Assembly: GCA_025403435.1 (NCBI GenBank)
Contig: CM046345.1
Coordinates: forward strand, 12,156,235-12,220,234
Source: Artocarpus heterophyllus
Lineage: Eukaryota; Streptophyta; Magnoliopsida; Rosales; Moraceae
Length of the DNA: 64,000 nt
Reading direction: 5' to 3'
The position numbers and the translations under genes are program-made. The notes beneath the pieces were generated by a model. It was given only the letters and a program-made list of their open reading frames with translations. It searched no databases and was not told the DNA's origin. Shown here piece by piece: positions 11,029-24,287 of the stretch; within the stretch, counting starts at the first letter, position 1; each line of letters starts with the position of its first letter.

Positions 11029-14000
11029 CTAGTCAGAATCGGAATCTGAAAACCGCATTTGGTAAGCATCTTTGGGTTCGTCATCGGTGATCGAAGGATG
11101 TGCATATTCGTTCGATGCTTTTCTTGCTCGTGCTCTCCTCCTCGCTTTAGTCTCATCCTGAAAATATGCAGAATGCAAAGGTTATTCGACTACCAAGTAA
11201 TCTACAAGAAGTCCAGACCCCAAGTAAAAAAAAATGCAAAGAGTGCAATGAGCCGATTTTTGTAAGATTTGGGTTAACAAGTAGCATTAGCAAGTTGAAG
11301 ATAAAGCAATGTTTGATTTCTGGAATTTGACTCTGATTCTACAATACAACAAAAAGCTTAAAAATATAAAATAGCTATGAGTAACGAGGTTTGTGATGAT
11401 AAGTTTCAGGGGTGCATTTAAACATTCAACTTATGGCTTGTTTTTCAAGCATGCCATCGTTGCACTTTTTGTGTGAAACACACTAATTTAGTCATCGAAA
11501 CAAATGTGAGTTGAAAAACATTGTTAAAAATTATGGTTCGTTTCTTAAGCACACTAGCATTTTCACTACTTTCTGAAACATGCTAATTTATGCATAGAAA
11601 TTGCACTCAAAGAAATGCCGTGTTTCCATGTCTATTATACGAGTTTATAAATATCTATACAAGTTACGCAATGCATGATGCATTCAACCATATATTTTCA
11701 TTGGGAAGGTCTTAAGAACTTTAAAAGAGACATGTGATTTACCGTTGAACCCGGATAACTTGGTTCATATGACGCAGGCTGATTAGACTCTGACTGGTTA
11801 GACTCCGGTCGGGCAGCCTGTCGAGTAGGCTGGCTTCTCCGCAGCCAGATGGTAGCAAAGGACAATAAAGCCCCCAAAAGCAGAATGGGACCAATCCTTG
11901 GATCTCCAGTGAGGTCATAGATTTTGTTTATAAAGCCACGAACACCCTGCTTCATCATGGATGTTGAAGGAAGGCTCTGAGCACCTCTAGACCAGATAGG
12001 TTTCGAATCCGCAGCAACAAGATCAGGAGTTCTTGTTCTCTGCATTTGAAGCCAACAGGAAAATTAAATGAATAGAAATCCTAGAAGGCATAAAGGGCTA
12101 AAACTATTCACATTTCCGACTAGTTCAAGTAGGTACAGGAGAAATATTTCTCGTCTCACAAGTAGAAGGTGACTTAAGGTCATAGGAATAAACAAATAGC
12201 ATATAAATTTAGCTCGGGGAAATAAATATGTGGCTTACGTAATGGGGAAGATCCCTGGAGTCCCCATCACTGATTATTTGAGATATCCATTTCTTGATCT
12301 GCAGAAATAAAATCAAAAAAGGAAACAAAAGCGAGGCAGACATAAATCAGTATAATTATTGATCATAAAATTTTAAATAGTACTAAATTTCTACAGCCAA
12401 TGTTAAAATTTCTTGTAAGTTTCTTTTAAGCCGATAACCTTCAATGTAATACTCCAAACATTTGTCAAGCTCATGAAAACAAGGAAGTTCGTTAAACTAA
12501 GGGGTACTGGAGAATGACCACTTCTTGAAAACTTACAAAAAATGCTAGCTAAGGCATCTAATTGCATTTGAAAGGATGCAAAGTGCCCAAGATTTAATTC
12601 TTACCTCCGGAATTTCATCAGAACCATTGTACCTTGCCACAAGTTGTGATGCAGAGTCCAAGTCCTGGTCTTGCAAGGCATCCCATATGGTTTTTTCCTT
12701 TTTCTCAGGTTTCACTATTTCTTCACTAGCATTTCTTTTGTAGCGCACAATAAATAACCGGGCTACATCAGTCAGATCTCTCCTTGGTCCACAAGTATCA
12801 TAGCTGGTTTCATAATTGAGGTAGAAGAAACAATATCTCTGGAAAAAAAATTGTTTCAGAAAATTACTGAGGTTCTATCACCTGCCCTTCATTTTCTCTA
12901 CCTAATAAACTTCAACAATGGAAAATAACTTTTAACCAACAGCCAATATGCATAATTTTTGCTATCAATGCATCTATTCAATGAGAGAGATTATCTATAT
13001 CTCAAAGGCATTCTTGATAAAAGCACAGTAAAAGGAAAATAAGTATTACTTTACCTTTTCTGCTTCCCCATCAAGCCAAGCAAATGTCAACCGCTTGCTT
13101 CCAAGTGCAACTGATGCTGGTTCCAAGGATTGATCACTATCCGCAGCACTTGACTCAATATCACTAGACAATGTTTCTTGAACCCTGCGTATGGTCTATG
13201 AATTTATGTAATTCACACCAGTTTTTAAATTCAATCAGTATATTGAATGCAAATGAGAACCACGTGAAATATCCTCATTTCATCTGGCCCTACAAAACCT
13301 TTTGGTAAATTGCGAAGACATGAAGTATTAAAATAATTTATGATAAACTGACAAAAATTGACAAAACCTAAGCATGGTGAAGATGCTTACTTCACGCATT
13401 TTATTGAGTTCTGGACCATGTCTTCCTGCAAGAATAGCACAATACCAAGTAGAGGTATCCTGTCCAGCACGAGAATAGCCACGGGGATCACAGCCCAATT
13501 CCTTTGACGTTTCACTCCTCAACTGAGGAAGCTCTGAAAACACAAATTAGACAAATGAAAAATGGCCTCTCTCCCTATCTCTCCTTTCCCAAAAACTTTC
13601 TATCACCATGGAATATAGTTCTTTTTTATTGGTTAGATAATACTAATGAACAGTTACTTGAGAAGCAGAACGTAATTAATCAAAGCGGAAAGCAAAAGAT
13701 GACATAAGCATCAGACGGGAGGCCGGGTATCAGCGTACTGCACCCCAACCATGGAAGTTGAACAACCTGAATAAGCAGTTTATTTGAAAATATACTAGCC
13801 AAACTTTTTCATTTTAGTGACTTACCATTTTACTAACAATTAATGACAACCAGGAATGGTGGTCAATCAAGCATATAAATTTCATCCACAATTCATACTT
13901 GATCTAGTGGAAATTTACCAGAGACAGATGAAAAATTTTCACCTTAACCTACCTGTTCTGAGAAATCCAGCAGTATATGAAAAGGGCGGAGGACATACAG

Positions 14001-17000
14001 TACAAAAATATCAAGTCTCTAAATTTAGATGAAAAGTGACGTATGGATAACTGATATGTAGGCAATACACGCAAGTAAATAGCACTTGCAGAATTTTCCT
14101 TATCAAACAAGTGTCTAGGTCGGAAAGTGCATAACAGGGATGAAAGCAGGACAAGAAGCTTAAACAGGATAAATTAAATTATTAATCTAATATGGAAACA
14201 ATCATAAGACGAAGAACAAAAGAAGTGATTACGGCTTACCCATCTGTTTATTCTGTTCCATGATACTTGAAAACTGTGAATTGTTAATTGCTCCTGCAAA
14301 ATAAATAACCAATTCGCTTATAACATGAATACATAAAACAAGGACATCAAATCAAATTCTTATAGAGATGCTGAGTTAACAAGAGGATGATACCGTGGTG
14401 CACAACTGGTTTAGCACCGGGATCTTTCAGAAATACTACTGCAGGTGCATTTTCCACCCCAAAACTGTTTCCATCAACGAAAATGTCTGGTAAATTTAGA
14501 TACATAAAATTTCTTTTCCAATTAAGAACAATGGAACTTTTTATTCAGACAAAAAAAAAAAAGAAGCTAGATACGTAAAATTTCTTTTCCAATTAAGAAC
14601 AATGGAACTTTTTATCCAGACAGAAACAAAAAATCTCTCATGAACACAATTTGAAGGTGGATCCACTCACGCGTTAAACCAAAAAGAAGATTCCTCTTCA
14701 CGCCATAGCACAAATGCAAAGGAGGCATCAGACCAATAATTTTTAGCAGCTTGTCGTACAAACGGAGAAGCACGCTCCCCTGTTTGAGAGAAGAGAATGA
14801 CTTTTACCTAGACCCGGAGGCATCAAAACGTAAATCAGTAAAGTTAGTTTCCTAGCTATGAACACTTGTGTGTGCCCGCACACACATGGCAGTGAGAACA
14901 ACAAAAGTGAGGATGTTAAATGAATTGGTGAGAAGGATATATAATCCTCAAATGAAAAACGTAGTTTGCAACAAAACTGGATGATTGACTGCGTTTTACC
15001 AAGAAATCATATTAATTTGTGTAAATGTCATAGATTTGAAAATGTGTGCTGAAACTTTAAGCCTACCTTATGAGGACTAACAGTCGCCAGAAATTTTGGT
15101 CCCTGAAATAAAACATATATCACATTATTTTATGATAGGTTATAATGCAACATTGAAGGAAATAGAATAATTATTTATTTATTTATTTTTTAAGGAAAAC
15201 GTGCAAAGTAAGTCACTAGCAGTTGTTTGTTTTAAGACGTAAAATATAGTAGAAAGTGAACTAAAAGACGCTTGCAATAAAAAATTGATGAAGTTATGAT
15301 TCTTTTTTTTTTTTGGGACAAATAAAACACGAATCAGCTGAATCTTCCACTTTTACTTGAAATTGGTATGCAAAATTAAAAATGCATAGAAAAGGTAAAA
15401 GCAACTGAAAATTGAACGGATTAAAAAAATTACCAGTGACTCTCTTGAGTGGTAAAAAATTCGAGGTAAACCAAGTATGGTTGTCGCAAACCAATCAGTA
15501 ACTGCATCAACAGTCAGCTCCCCATCATACCTAAAACCATCATATTACGTTTAATAAAGTAAACATGAACTAAAGGTGCTTTTTGAGAGGAAAAGTAACA
15601 TTATCTTCCCATCAAATAAATATAACATATACACCCATTGTTTCTGTAACCAAGGAGTAATTTTTGAAAGGCTCACCTAACAAGGCACTCAGTAGTTTTA
15701 CAGCCTGGGGGAAAAGCAACAAGAGAGGGAATTCCTGTACACGTTTATATCTAGTTAGAGGAAAAAAAAAGTAAATTGAAGATTAGACAAATGCTTTGAT
15801 ATAAACATAATTAGAAGGTACATGAAATAGTGAGTTCAACATATGCATATGTATAGAGAAGAAAAAAGATTTAAACAAATAATTTGCACCCTGTAGACAT
15901 CCTCAACCGTTCCATGCCTTAACAAATCTAGTAGTTTACTCCTCTCTTGTCAAAGTAGCTGGTTGGAGAGTTGTAACGCTAACTCAGGGAAGATTGCTAA
16001 TTATAAAATAGATCCGAGAAAAAAGAGACGTTAAGCCTCAGAAGTTATATCACAATAGCACAAAAGAAACCCACTGATATGGAATTGGCAACGTATGATT
16101 TAGTTTACAGCGTACAATAAATGGTATAAAACGGTGAATCAGTAAAGATCTTGTCCCATAGGAAACCGCAGTCGTAATAATGTTATTCATAGCTGAGGCA
16201 AAATTGTCAAACTAGGGCATTGTTATGAACCAATTGGTTTAAATTCAAATAATATAAAGCTCTCAATGCTACAGTGTAAAGCAAAAATGAGCTACAGTGT
16301 AAAGCTCTCACATGCTACAATGTTTTGAACCAATTAGTTCAAACTAATACTCCCAAACACCCTATTAAAACCTGTTTAATTTTTATAATTGAAGCACTGT
16401 CCACCTCATTCTCAAATGGTTTCAGTTTCAACCATTTCTATAAAAAATGAATATTATTGAGTAAATTTATTGTTTTCTGGTCACACAATCCAAGACCTCA
16501 CAGTTAACTAGTAAACCAAAAAAATCTCTGCTTAAATCATTCTGTGAAAATGGTAACCAACCACATACCATTCCTGAAAAAAGGTCTTCCTGTTGGCTTC
16601 TTCTCAGCTAGGTATGCCACTAGTTGAAGCTCCTCAAGCTCCACAGAAGCGGTATTTGCAACCCCATCCAACAAAGAAGCTTACATCAAAAAGTAAAATC
16701 AATGTGAATCACACAGCAGTCACTTTTTATTCTGTTGTATTAATAACTCAAACAACTTTCAGTGGAAATTCTTTAGCATTAAATCTTTCAAGATCTTAAT
16801 TACTTCCCTAACTCTCTAAAAAATGCAAAGATAACCATTCATATAACAACAAATTCAAAGGAAAATAGGCAACAATGGGAGAAACTCAACCATTCATAAC
16901 ATATTCATCTCAAGAATGACTAAATGCCAAAGTCCTAATAGTTGATATATGTATTATAGTACTACATTTCCAATTTTTTCTGAAATTGGTACTACGTCAA

Positions 17001-19775
17001 ATGGCATTAAGAATTGAAATTAGTGGGTTTTATTTTTTATTTTATTTTTTATTTTTTAATTCTTGGCACCTGAGTTACACCTTTTGTTCCACTTACATCC
17101 TTGAAGTTCATTTTGTCTCATTTGGCATCCCTAAATACTAAGAACTTCCTGTGAATAGTCCTCCCGTTAAATTTTTTTAGTTTTATAGACTGAAAAGTGA
17201 TACCTGACTGTAAATTCTACATCCCTAAATGTTAATGCATTACTAGATTGGTTGAGTCTTTCCCTAAATGAATTATAAAGCACATCAAACATTAATCTAA
17301 ATTCCCCTTTCAAGTATGCTACGACCATAAACTTCACACGGAAATAATTACTTATAAACCATTTCTGGACGTAAATAAAATAGATAAATAAATAAATATC
17401 TAAGGGCGTTGGTTATTCCCAAAGGAAGGACATACCAATTCTTTTCCAGGCATCAGAAAACTGAAAACATCTCTTGCTTCCAGAAGAATACAACTGATCC
17501 AAATTGTCAATAAAAATATTTTTAGAACAACATAAAGTTGCATTGCAGTACAGAATATCAAATATGAACGGCAATATAAGGTTACCAACTAAATAAGAGT
17601 GGACCTCTGTACTCCAAAATCTAGGATACAAAAGGTAGATACAACCACATGCTTGTTCTATTCCCATCTCCTCTCCAAATGAAAAGGCTAAGGAGAGAGA
17701 ATCACAAGTCTACTGGACATATCTGTAAATTGTTAATGATTCTAACGCTGGACTGCACTGTTTGACCTTTAGAAGGTCAGTAGCGTTTTACTATGTTTTG
17801 ACACCATGTTTAATCATACATATACTAGATTGCGTCATGAGTTATACTAAAGTTTGCTCTGAAAAGATTTGGCACATACATACACATGGCTATATAATAA
17901 GCTTTCCAACTAACACCAACACTAACAGATCAATCCTCAATTTAAGCATCTGAAATTATACTACAATGTGCAATTCACTCTGCCTCAATCAACAAACAAG
18001 GTTGACAACTAGAGTTCTTCCAAATTAAGTAGCTGCACATAACTCAGATACTACGTAGCCTTGACAAATTGATCCCAATGTTGAACTATAGATTTTTTTA
18101 TATTATGAGATAATATGAGCAAAAATGCAAGAAAACAGATTAAATAGAAACGAAGAGGCGGGGGGCGCAGAAGGGGGTGTGCTTGTGTTGTGGTGGTGTG
18201 TTTGTTTGTTAACTGTGATCTAAAATAGAAGTAATTTCTGGTTACCACGGTTACCCTAGTCATGAATTAATATTTGATACACGTTTTAGAGAGAAATTGT
18301 ACCTGAATTAGCAATGGCTTGGTATCCTGAAGCAGGGACTTAAAATCCTCAGCCGTAATAACATTAAGACCATGGTCTTCGTTACCTAAAAGACAAGTGT
18401 ACATGTGCATCAGCGAAAACACTCCATAAAAAGATACTTATTATTGAGCTTTCTCAAATAAAATCAATGTAAGACGAAATAACATTTATAAATGGACTTC
18501 TTAACAAATAAAGACCTCCAGAATCCAGCAACGGAAGGTCTATTGCTGAAAAACTACAACCAGCAAACCGTTCTTTCGCCTTCTCAAGAACATCCTGCAA
18601 AGTACAGACAAGAAATAAACAATACAGAACTTTCCCAAACTATCAAATAGAATTTCACATTCATTACGTGGAAATTATTAACGCACCAGATGCTCATCGA
18701 TACCAAATATATCATAGTTCTTTTTCCATGAAGGATTTTCCAGCAACTCATAAGCGTATTGAATCTGCAAATTACATCAAATCCCCATAAAATCAATTGG
18801 CACGAAGATGACACTGGCTAAACCATATATTCAAAAAGAGATGAAACAACAATAATCACATAAAACTACTTTTTCTTTTTAAATTAACAAAACAAAAAGG
18901 CATATTCGACAATTAAGGTCTTCATTGTCCAAGTAATCCTTCAAACCGTAAAACCAATTTCATAGTGTTTTTTTCAGCATTAATTTAGCCTATGTAAGAG
19001 CAAACTCCTTAGTAAACAAATAGCCTACAATTCCAAAACAAAAAGGAAAGAAATTTCAGACCTTTAGAAAATCCTGAGTTACGGGAACTTCTCCCGAATT
19101 CCTGAAACAAAGAAATTTCCTGGTTATGTAATAACAGTCCAAAAAGATGCATTCTTACTATTTATTGGGCCAAATTTTACATAATTTCTTAAGCTTTTTT
19201 TAGTATTGTAAAAAATTTATTAGCAGAATTTACAAGTTTCACATAAAAGAAAAATCATTTTTTCGTCACATTTATTAATTCATAAAAATATCCAATTGAA
19301 CTCCTCAAAAAATATATGTATATATCCAATTGAAAAAAAAAAAGAAAAAAAGAAAGAAACACACAATGAGGTGACGGAAATCGCAGAATTTACCACTTGG
19401 AGGAAAGCTTCTCGTAGGCTTCTCTCACTTTTTCAATAGAACTGTACCTGTTAATTTGCAGAACTGCAAATTCACCAAGGAAATCTACTACTCAGCAAAA
19501 ATAAGCAAATATTATGTGTGTGTATATATCTAAATATATGAATGTATGTATTGCAGAGTACGTTAGAGAGAGAGAGAGAGAGAGAGAGATAGGAGTGAAG
19601 TGAGATGAACTTTACCGTCGTAATGAGAGGGAGGGAAGGAATTGGGAATCACGACGACTTGGTAGAAAACGGCTCCAAAAAACAGAATCAGAGGCGCTAC
19701 GTAGGCTTTAATTGTCGACGCCATTGACGAGCTCCGCGAGGAAGATGCAGGAGAAGAAGAAGAGCGTTTCGCCAT
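11029..19775 (-). CDS. J-domain/thioredoxin-fold membrane protein, DNAJC16-like (20 exons, 711 aa)
   Basis: Probable ER-membrane co-chaperone-like protein. Exons, 5' to 3': 19775-19616, 19463-19394, 19101-19062, 18764-18687, 18594-18516, 18385-18303, 17493-17436, 16679-16569, 15734-15677, 15530-15434, 15102-15067, 14807-14671, 14464-14394, 14293-14240, 13533-13391, 13195-13055, 12838-12605, 12298-12239, 12039-11743, 11157-11029. All introns are GT-AG and all phases join without a stop. Residues 25-43 are a hydrophobic signal-anchor. Residues 51-111 form a J-like domain (HYDVLQINRY to KKNYDIFG). Residues about 165-265 form a thioredoxin-like fold keeping the cis-proline (GIPSL, P229). A second thioredoxin-like unit spans about 290-365 (VENAPAVVFL). 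A second membrane segment is at 620-636, followed by an Arg-rich tail and an acidic end (SDSDSD). The HPD tripeptide is replaced by N78-S79-G80, and the CxxC by a lone Cys (C179). The architecture resembles DNAJC16; the exact family name is inference. Confidence 0.88.
14495..14637 (+). repeat. Intronic tandem duplication, period 71 bp
   Basis: Two adjacent copies of a 71-bp unit containing TTCTTTTCCAATTAAGAACA (first at 14511, second at 14582). They lie in intron 12 of the host gene, just upstream of exon 13 in gene orientation. They differ at a few bases and in the A-run between them. Confidence 0.85.
16190..16375. repeat. MITE-like repeat in intron 8
   Basis: Contains GTGTAAAGCTCTCACATGCT and neighbouring inverted words (GAACCAATTGGTTTAAA ... 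GAACCAATTAGTTCAAA). The same words occur at about 41970-42135, 42985-43130 and 47690-47825, so this is a dispersed short repeat. Exact ends are not certain. Confidence 0.5.
19566..19589 (+). repeat. GA microsatellite in intron 1
   Basis: Uninterrupted (AG)n just inside the first intron of the host gene, about 26 bp after the splice donor in gene orientation, where it reads (CT)n. Confidence 0.9.
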
Positions 19776-19814
19776 GGTGGAGATCCGCACCGAGTTACCG
19801 ACTCACTGACTGAG

Positions 19815-20013
19815 TTCTAGAGAGAGAATCTAATAATTAATGTATTGATTTATCATTCCTTTGAAGACGAATATTATATTAATTATGATTAGGGATGTAA
19901 ACAAAGAAAGAGTCGGAGAGAGAATCTAATAATTAATGTATTGATTTATCATTCCCTTGAAGACGAATATTATAATAATTATGATTAGGGAATGTAAACA
20001 AAGAAAGAGTCGG
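19815..20013. repeat. 96-bp tandem duplication upstream of the host gene
   Basis: Two nearly identical copies of a unit of about 96 bp, sharing AGAATCTAATAATTAATGTA, TGAAGACGAATATTAT and AACAAAGAAAGAGTCGGA. The second copy differs by single-base changes. The array starts about 40 bp upstream of the ATG (19775), so it duplicates the likely 5' UTR or core promoter. Confidence 0.88.
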
Positions 20014-20079
20014 AAGCAAACGAGGTCTCCAATTTAACAGAGAAATGACACGTGGGTTTGCTTTGTTATTGCTTTCTTG

Positions 20080-20330
20080 ACCACCCCTAAAGCTCTAGGT
20101 TTTTGGCAGCTTGGTTCTGAACCAAAAATTTTTATAATCAACTTCTCGGACTTTAAAATTTGTTGCACTCCTCAAACTTTAAATTTGTTGCATAAATGGT
20201 CCATTGGATAACAAATGTTAAAAATTTAACGGATTTTGGTCATGTGATTGGCACGTGATCATATAAGGAGAGTATTATGTCTATTTGATTAAATATTAGT
20301 AAAAAAAATTAATAAATCAAAAAATAAAAA
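20080..20330. repeat. MULE-like terminal sequence (single copy)
   Basis: Contains the repeated phrase CTTTAAA(A)TTTGTTGCA and AAATGGTCCATTGGATAACA, a style typical of terminal regions of plant Mutator-like elements. No second inverted end was found, so the assignment is weak. Confidence 0.25.
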
Positions 20331-21385
20331 ATAAAAAGAGTCTTCTTCTTTTTCACAAAGCAACGCCCCTATCTCCCTCTCCGGTCAATGTCACGGCCCA
20401 ACCCCATAGCCTCCTTGGTATCGCACCAACGCCCTCTACTAAGCTTAGCCCTAACGCCCTTTAAGTTATGAACATTCTAAAAGTATGAGAACCAGAATCA
20501 ACATTGTTTGCAATCGTCGGCAGCAACTAGAAGCAAATCCTTACCTTGAGATATGATTTAGACCGTTGATTTTTAGACTAAGCTTTCAATATCGTTGATT
20601 GCTTAGCCAATGGACTCAAGCAATTCCTAAGCAATAGTGGTGTCGACCTCGAGTGAGGCGATGAGGTACTTGACGGTGTGTGAGGTCTTTGCTAATCACT
20701 ATAGATGTTGAATCTACAATTAAATTAAATCATATTAGAATTTGATTAACAAATAAATTTGGATTAATTAGGCCTTTATCATCATTATTTGATCCTAAAC
20801 AGGCTTCAAAGCTCAGAATTAGTTAGATAAACATTGGTCAGAAATATTGCTAAGGAATATAAATAGGAAAAACAAATGAAAAATGGTTAAATAAAGATAC
20901 TACAAGGACATTTATAGTGGTTCATGCAATTGAGCTATGTCCTCTGTTGAGCGATATTTTCACTGTACGATGAATGATTGATACAAATGCATCAATGTTT
21001 TTTGGAAATCTACTAAGAAAGCAAGACTTCTTCCATGCGTGAAAGTGGAAAACGTATGTTCTAGATGGGGAATATGTCCACCTCAAATGGATTCTTTTGG
21101 CCTATTTATAAAGGCTAGATTCATCATGCTAGGTTCTCGTGCAAAGAATAGTGAGTCTGAACAGTTACAAATGTAGTGGGGTGTGTATCAAGTGACCATT
21201 GACTCCACGTTTGGCATTGCCGTAGCTTGGGTAACCGTTCACTTTGGTAGACTAACTCCTATTGGGAAATTTCATTCCTAAGTTGATAATTCCCTAACGA
21301 AGCGAGCACCTCGACTATAATGGTCGAAGAGTCGGTTAAAAGACAATGTGATTCGGATGAGTGGAGTTAGTTTCAATCGCATGAA
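20331..21385. other. Unassigned repeat-like DNA
   Basis: No gene. The stretch at about 20910-21000 (TATAGTGGTTCATGCAATTGAGCTATG) resembles one in the LTR-like sequence at 21565-21600 (TATAGTGGTTCGACAATACG), so part may be a degenerate LTR fragment. GC-richer DNA at about 20360-20470 has no recognisable coding frame. Confidence 0.35.
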
Positions 21386-22077
21386 TGTTAGCCCAAGAAT
21401 AGCTATCCAAGGGGGTGAATTGGATTTAAAACTTTTTCACAATTATTGGAACCTACTAGATTAAACGCACAAGTAAATGCAACACATAAATAATAATGAA
21501 ATAAACTTCAACAAAATATAAATGCATTAATATAAGAGGTAGGATAGAGAAATTCAAACATGATTTATAGTGGTTCGACAATACGTCTATGTTCACTGTC
21601 ACTAAGCAAAGTCTTTGACTCGTCCTCTTCCACTATCACGACCTTTTTAGTACGATCACTCCTTGTACAATCCGGTGAGTTTTTCTACCTGAGGCTCATC
21701 ACATCTTCTTACAACCGTCAATTTTATACAGAGATTGACTAACCAAACAAGCCACCTATTTTTACAGAGATTGACTAACCAAACAAACGCGCCAATTTTA
21801 CGGGGACTAGCAAACCAAAAAATTCCCCCAAATTCTAAGGTATGGTAACCTATCACTCAAAAGATGTGACTTACAATTTTTGGGCTCACTCACAAGATAA
21901 ACTCTCTAAATGTAGATGAATACAATATAAAGCTTTTACGGAGGGTGTGACTAACTCTCAAGAATGAATATAGAAGATGTAAGCTCAAAGAGTATGTATA
22001 AGAGTATGAAAAGATTAAAACAATGTTTGAACACTTAGCAATTCTCCTTATCTCTATCTTGAGTATAATGAATAGAT

Positions 22078-22117
<40 letters not shown>

Positions 22118-22330
22118 CTTCTAAGTGCTCAATTATAGCTTAAAATATCCATTTTGGGTCAAAATAGCCGTTGCAATTGAAGTTCTAATGGTCAGAAAAC
22201 TAGCCGTTATAAATAGTTCAGTAGGCTGAAATTTAAAAATTTCATAATAGAACTTTAAATGGTCATCTAATTTGCACGCCATTCAAGCAATTCGAAAGGT
22301 CAAACTTAGACCACCAGTAGGTTGAATGTG
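21386..22330 (-). mobile_element. Outer LTR-like repeat, left part
   Basis: On the minus strand this ends with CAATTCACCCCCTTGGATAG and then GGGCTAACA, the characteristic 3' end of a widespread plant LTR type. It contains imperfect repeats of a TTTTACAGAGATTGACTAAC unit at 21720-21800, a TA microsatellite (22079-22116) and a few motif copies near 22220-22325. It stops at the target duplication ATGTG (22326-22330) of Copia-2 and resumes at 37274. Confidence 0.55.
22079..22116 (+). repeat. TA microsatellite
   Basis: About 19 TA units without interruption, inside the outer LTR-like repeat. Confidence 0.9.
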
Positions 22331-24273
22331 TGTTGGAAAATGCATATGTAGCAGAATTTTAAAAATTTTAAAATCAAAGTATTTTCTAAAATATAAGTTT
22401 GACATGCTGTATACATAAATTAATGACAAATCTTGCTAACCTTTTGTATACCAAAGTAGGCTCGAATCCGTGTAGAGAAAAACGTTCCAGAAGAACTTCA
22501 ACCAACTAGTCTTCATTGCTATTCTCTATCCACGATCGGAGTGTGGGTGCTCACACATCGTATAGCTCTTCCTCCAGTGACTCTCCTTCTAACCACTTAA
22601 GAAGACCTAGAGCTAAAGTTTATGATGTTAAACAGTAGATCCCAAGGAGTTTCAAAGTTTCTCAGATAAGAGTACTCACTTTATACTTCTCAACTAATCT
22701 AAATAACTAAGAAAACTCACCCTTTATTTAGAGTGGGCAAATCTAAGGTTAATCCTTATCAGATAAGTCCTCAAAATTTGAATCTGGACTAACTTCTGAT
22801 AAAAAACCTGTCTAAAATGCGTATACAGATTATTGCAGGATTGACAGGCCAAACTGAGAAATTGGTCTACCAAACTTAGTCCAACGGTAGGCCAAACTAA
22901 CTCATCGGCCTACTAAACTTGCGATAATTTAATCCTTGAAAATATCTTATTTTTCACTCGAGATTTTTAGATAGAGCCTCAGTTTTAATTTAAATAACCC
23001 AATAGTAAAATTATCTAATCAAAACAATCATATCTAGATAATCTCATAGAAAATAAAATATTATTCAAATAATTCAACATGTTTATCTTGAATTAATTTA
23101 CAAAGTTAATTCAACTGATAAACTAACATGAATTATTAAATTTGATCCTATCAAATTTCACCAGTCTAATAACTTAACATAAGTCACCAATATGTAAGAA
23201 AAGTACGACATATCGTTACATGGTTTATTATGAGTTAGCAAATAGGACCTAATAGACATATTTAGTTCAAGCTCCTATAATTATAAAATACAATATCCTA
23301 GATATATATTTTATTATTATTAACTCTAACGCTACTCCACTAAAAGCTTAGAGCTGCACTATCGGACTATATAAATTTACAAAGCTTCAAATAAGCTAAC
23401 CGTCCATGACATATCATAATATGTCACATCCCCGTAGGATATTCATAATAGGCTTAAGGATAAATTCCGTTTTACTTTTGCGATTATTTTTATCTTATGT
23501 TCCGTTATCACCAAATTGGAAAACTTTCTATCCAAAGACAACATACAATTTGGTTACACTTATGTATCCAAATGATTGAGCGCTCCAATTTTTCAATTAC
23601 ATGATAACAGATATAAGAGAATATCATTAACTCTACAAAAGAGCTATGAATTCTATATTTATGAATAACAAGTCTAAGCAATCAAAAATCATGTCTCCAA
23701 TGTACCTGTATGTGTACCATGATGAAGTCATGATGTCACCTTTTAGTACATTAAAAGATATAAGTCAAGAATATGAGCTCATTAGTCATTTCAGGATTAA
23801 GACATAACGCATATGATTGTCTAAAGTGAATTGATTTGGACAAATGGAATTATTAATCTAAATCAATTCAACTTTTTGAACTGATCCAATACATGTCACC
23901 ATGACAATGCACAAATGTTTTTACTCATAGACTCCTACTCCGATAACCAAAAGAAGCCATCTCCTGTTAAGGATGTAGACAACATAACAATCTTAGTATG
24001 AATAAAGTACCCAACTTTATTCCATTGGTTGTAGATTTTATGATTCAGACCATTACCTTTAAGATTTATATCTTTCACATAATCTGTCCATCATATGTAC
24101 AATTCTTAAAGGTTTAGACCGATAGTCTCAGACTTTTGTTTGTGTATCATACATTCAACAAATATGAGCATAAAAGGACAACATTTGGTATATGAATAAA
24201 TAAAATCTTTGCTGATAAAATGTCTCTAAAAACATATTACAACATTTTACTCTTTAGGGCACTATGTCTAATA
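22331..24273 (-). mobile_element. Copia-2 3' LTR
   Basis: 1,943 bp. In element orientation it starts TATTAGACATAGTGCC (the usual TG has become TA) and ends TTCCAACA. The start is preceded by a polypurine GTGGGAGAT. It carries motif copies at 22842-22920. Confidence 0.85.
22842..22920 (+). repeat. Motif cluster, Copia-2 3' LTR
   Basis: About four copies (TTGACAGGCCAAAC, TTGGTCTACCAAAC, ACGGTAGGCCAAAC, TCGGCCTACTAAAC) in mixed orientation, matching the position of the pair at 6860-6895 in Copia-1. Confidence 0.55.
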
Positions 24274-24287
24274 ATCTCCCACTTGCG

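Noticed and set aside
17413..17667. 84-codon minus-strand frame taken as one exon
   Set aside because: Only 17436-17493 fits the conserved reading of the host gene, with proper GT-AG borders; the rest is intron.
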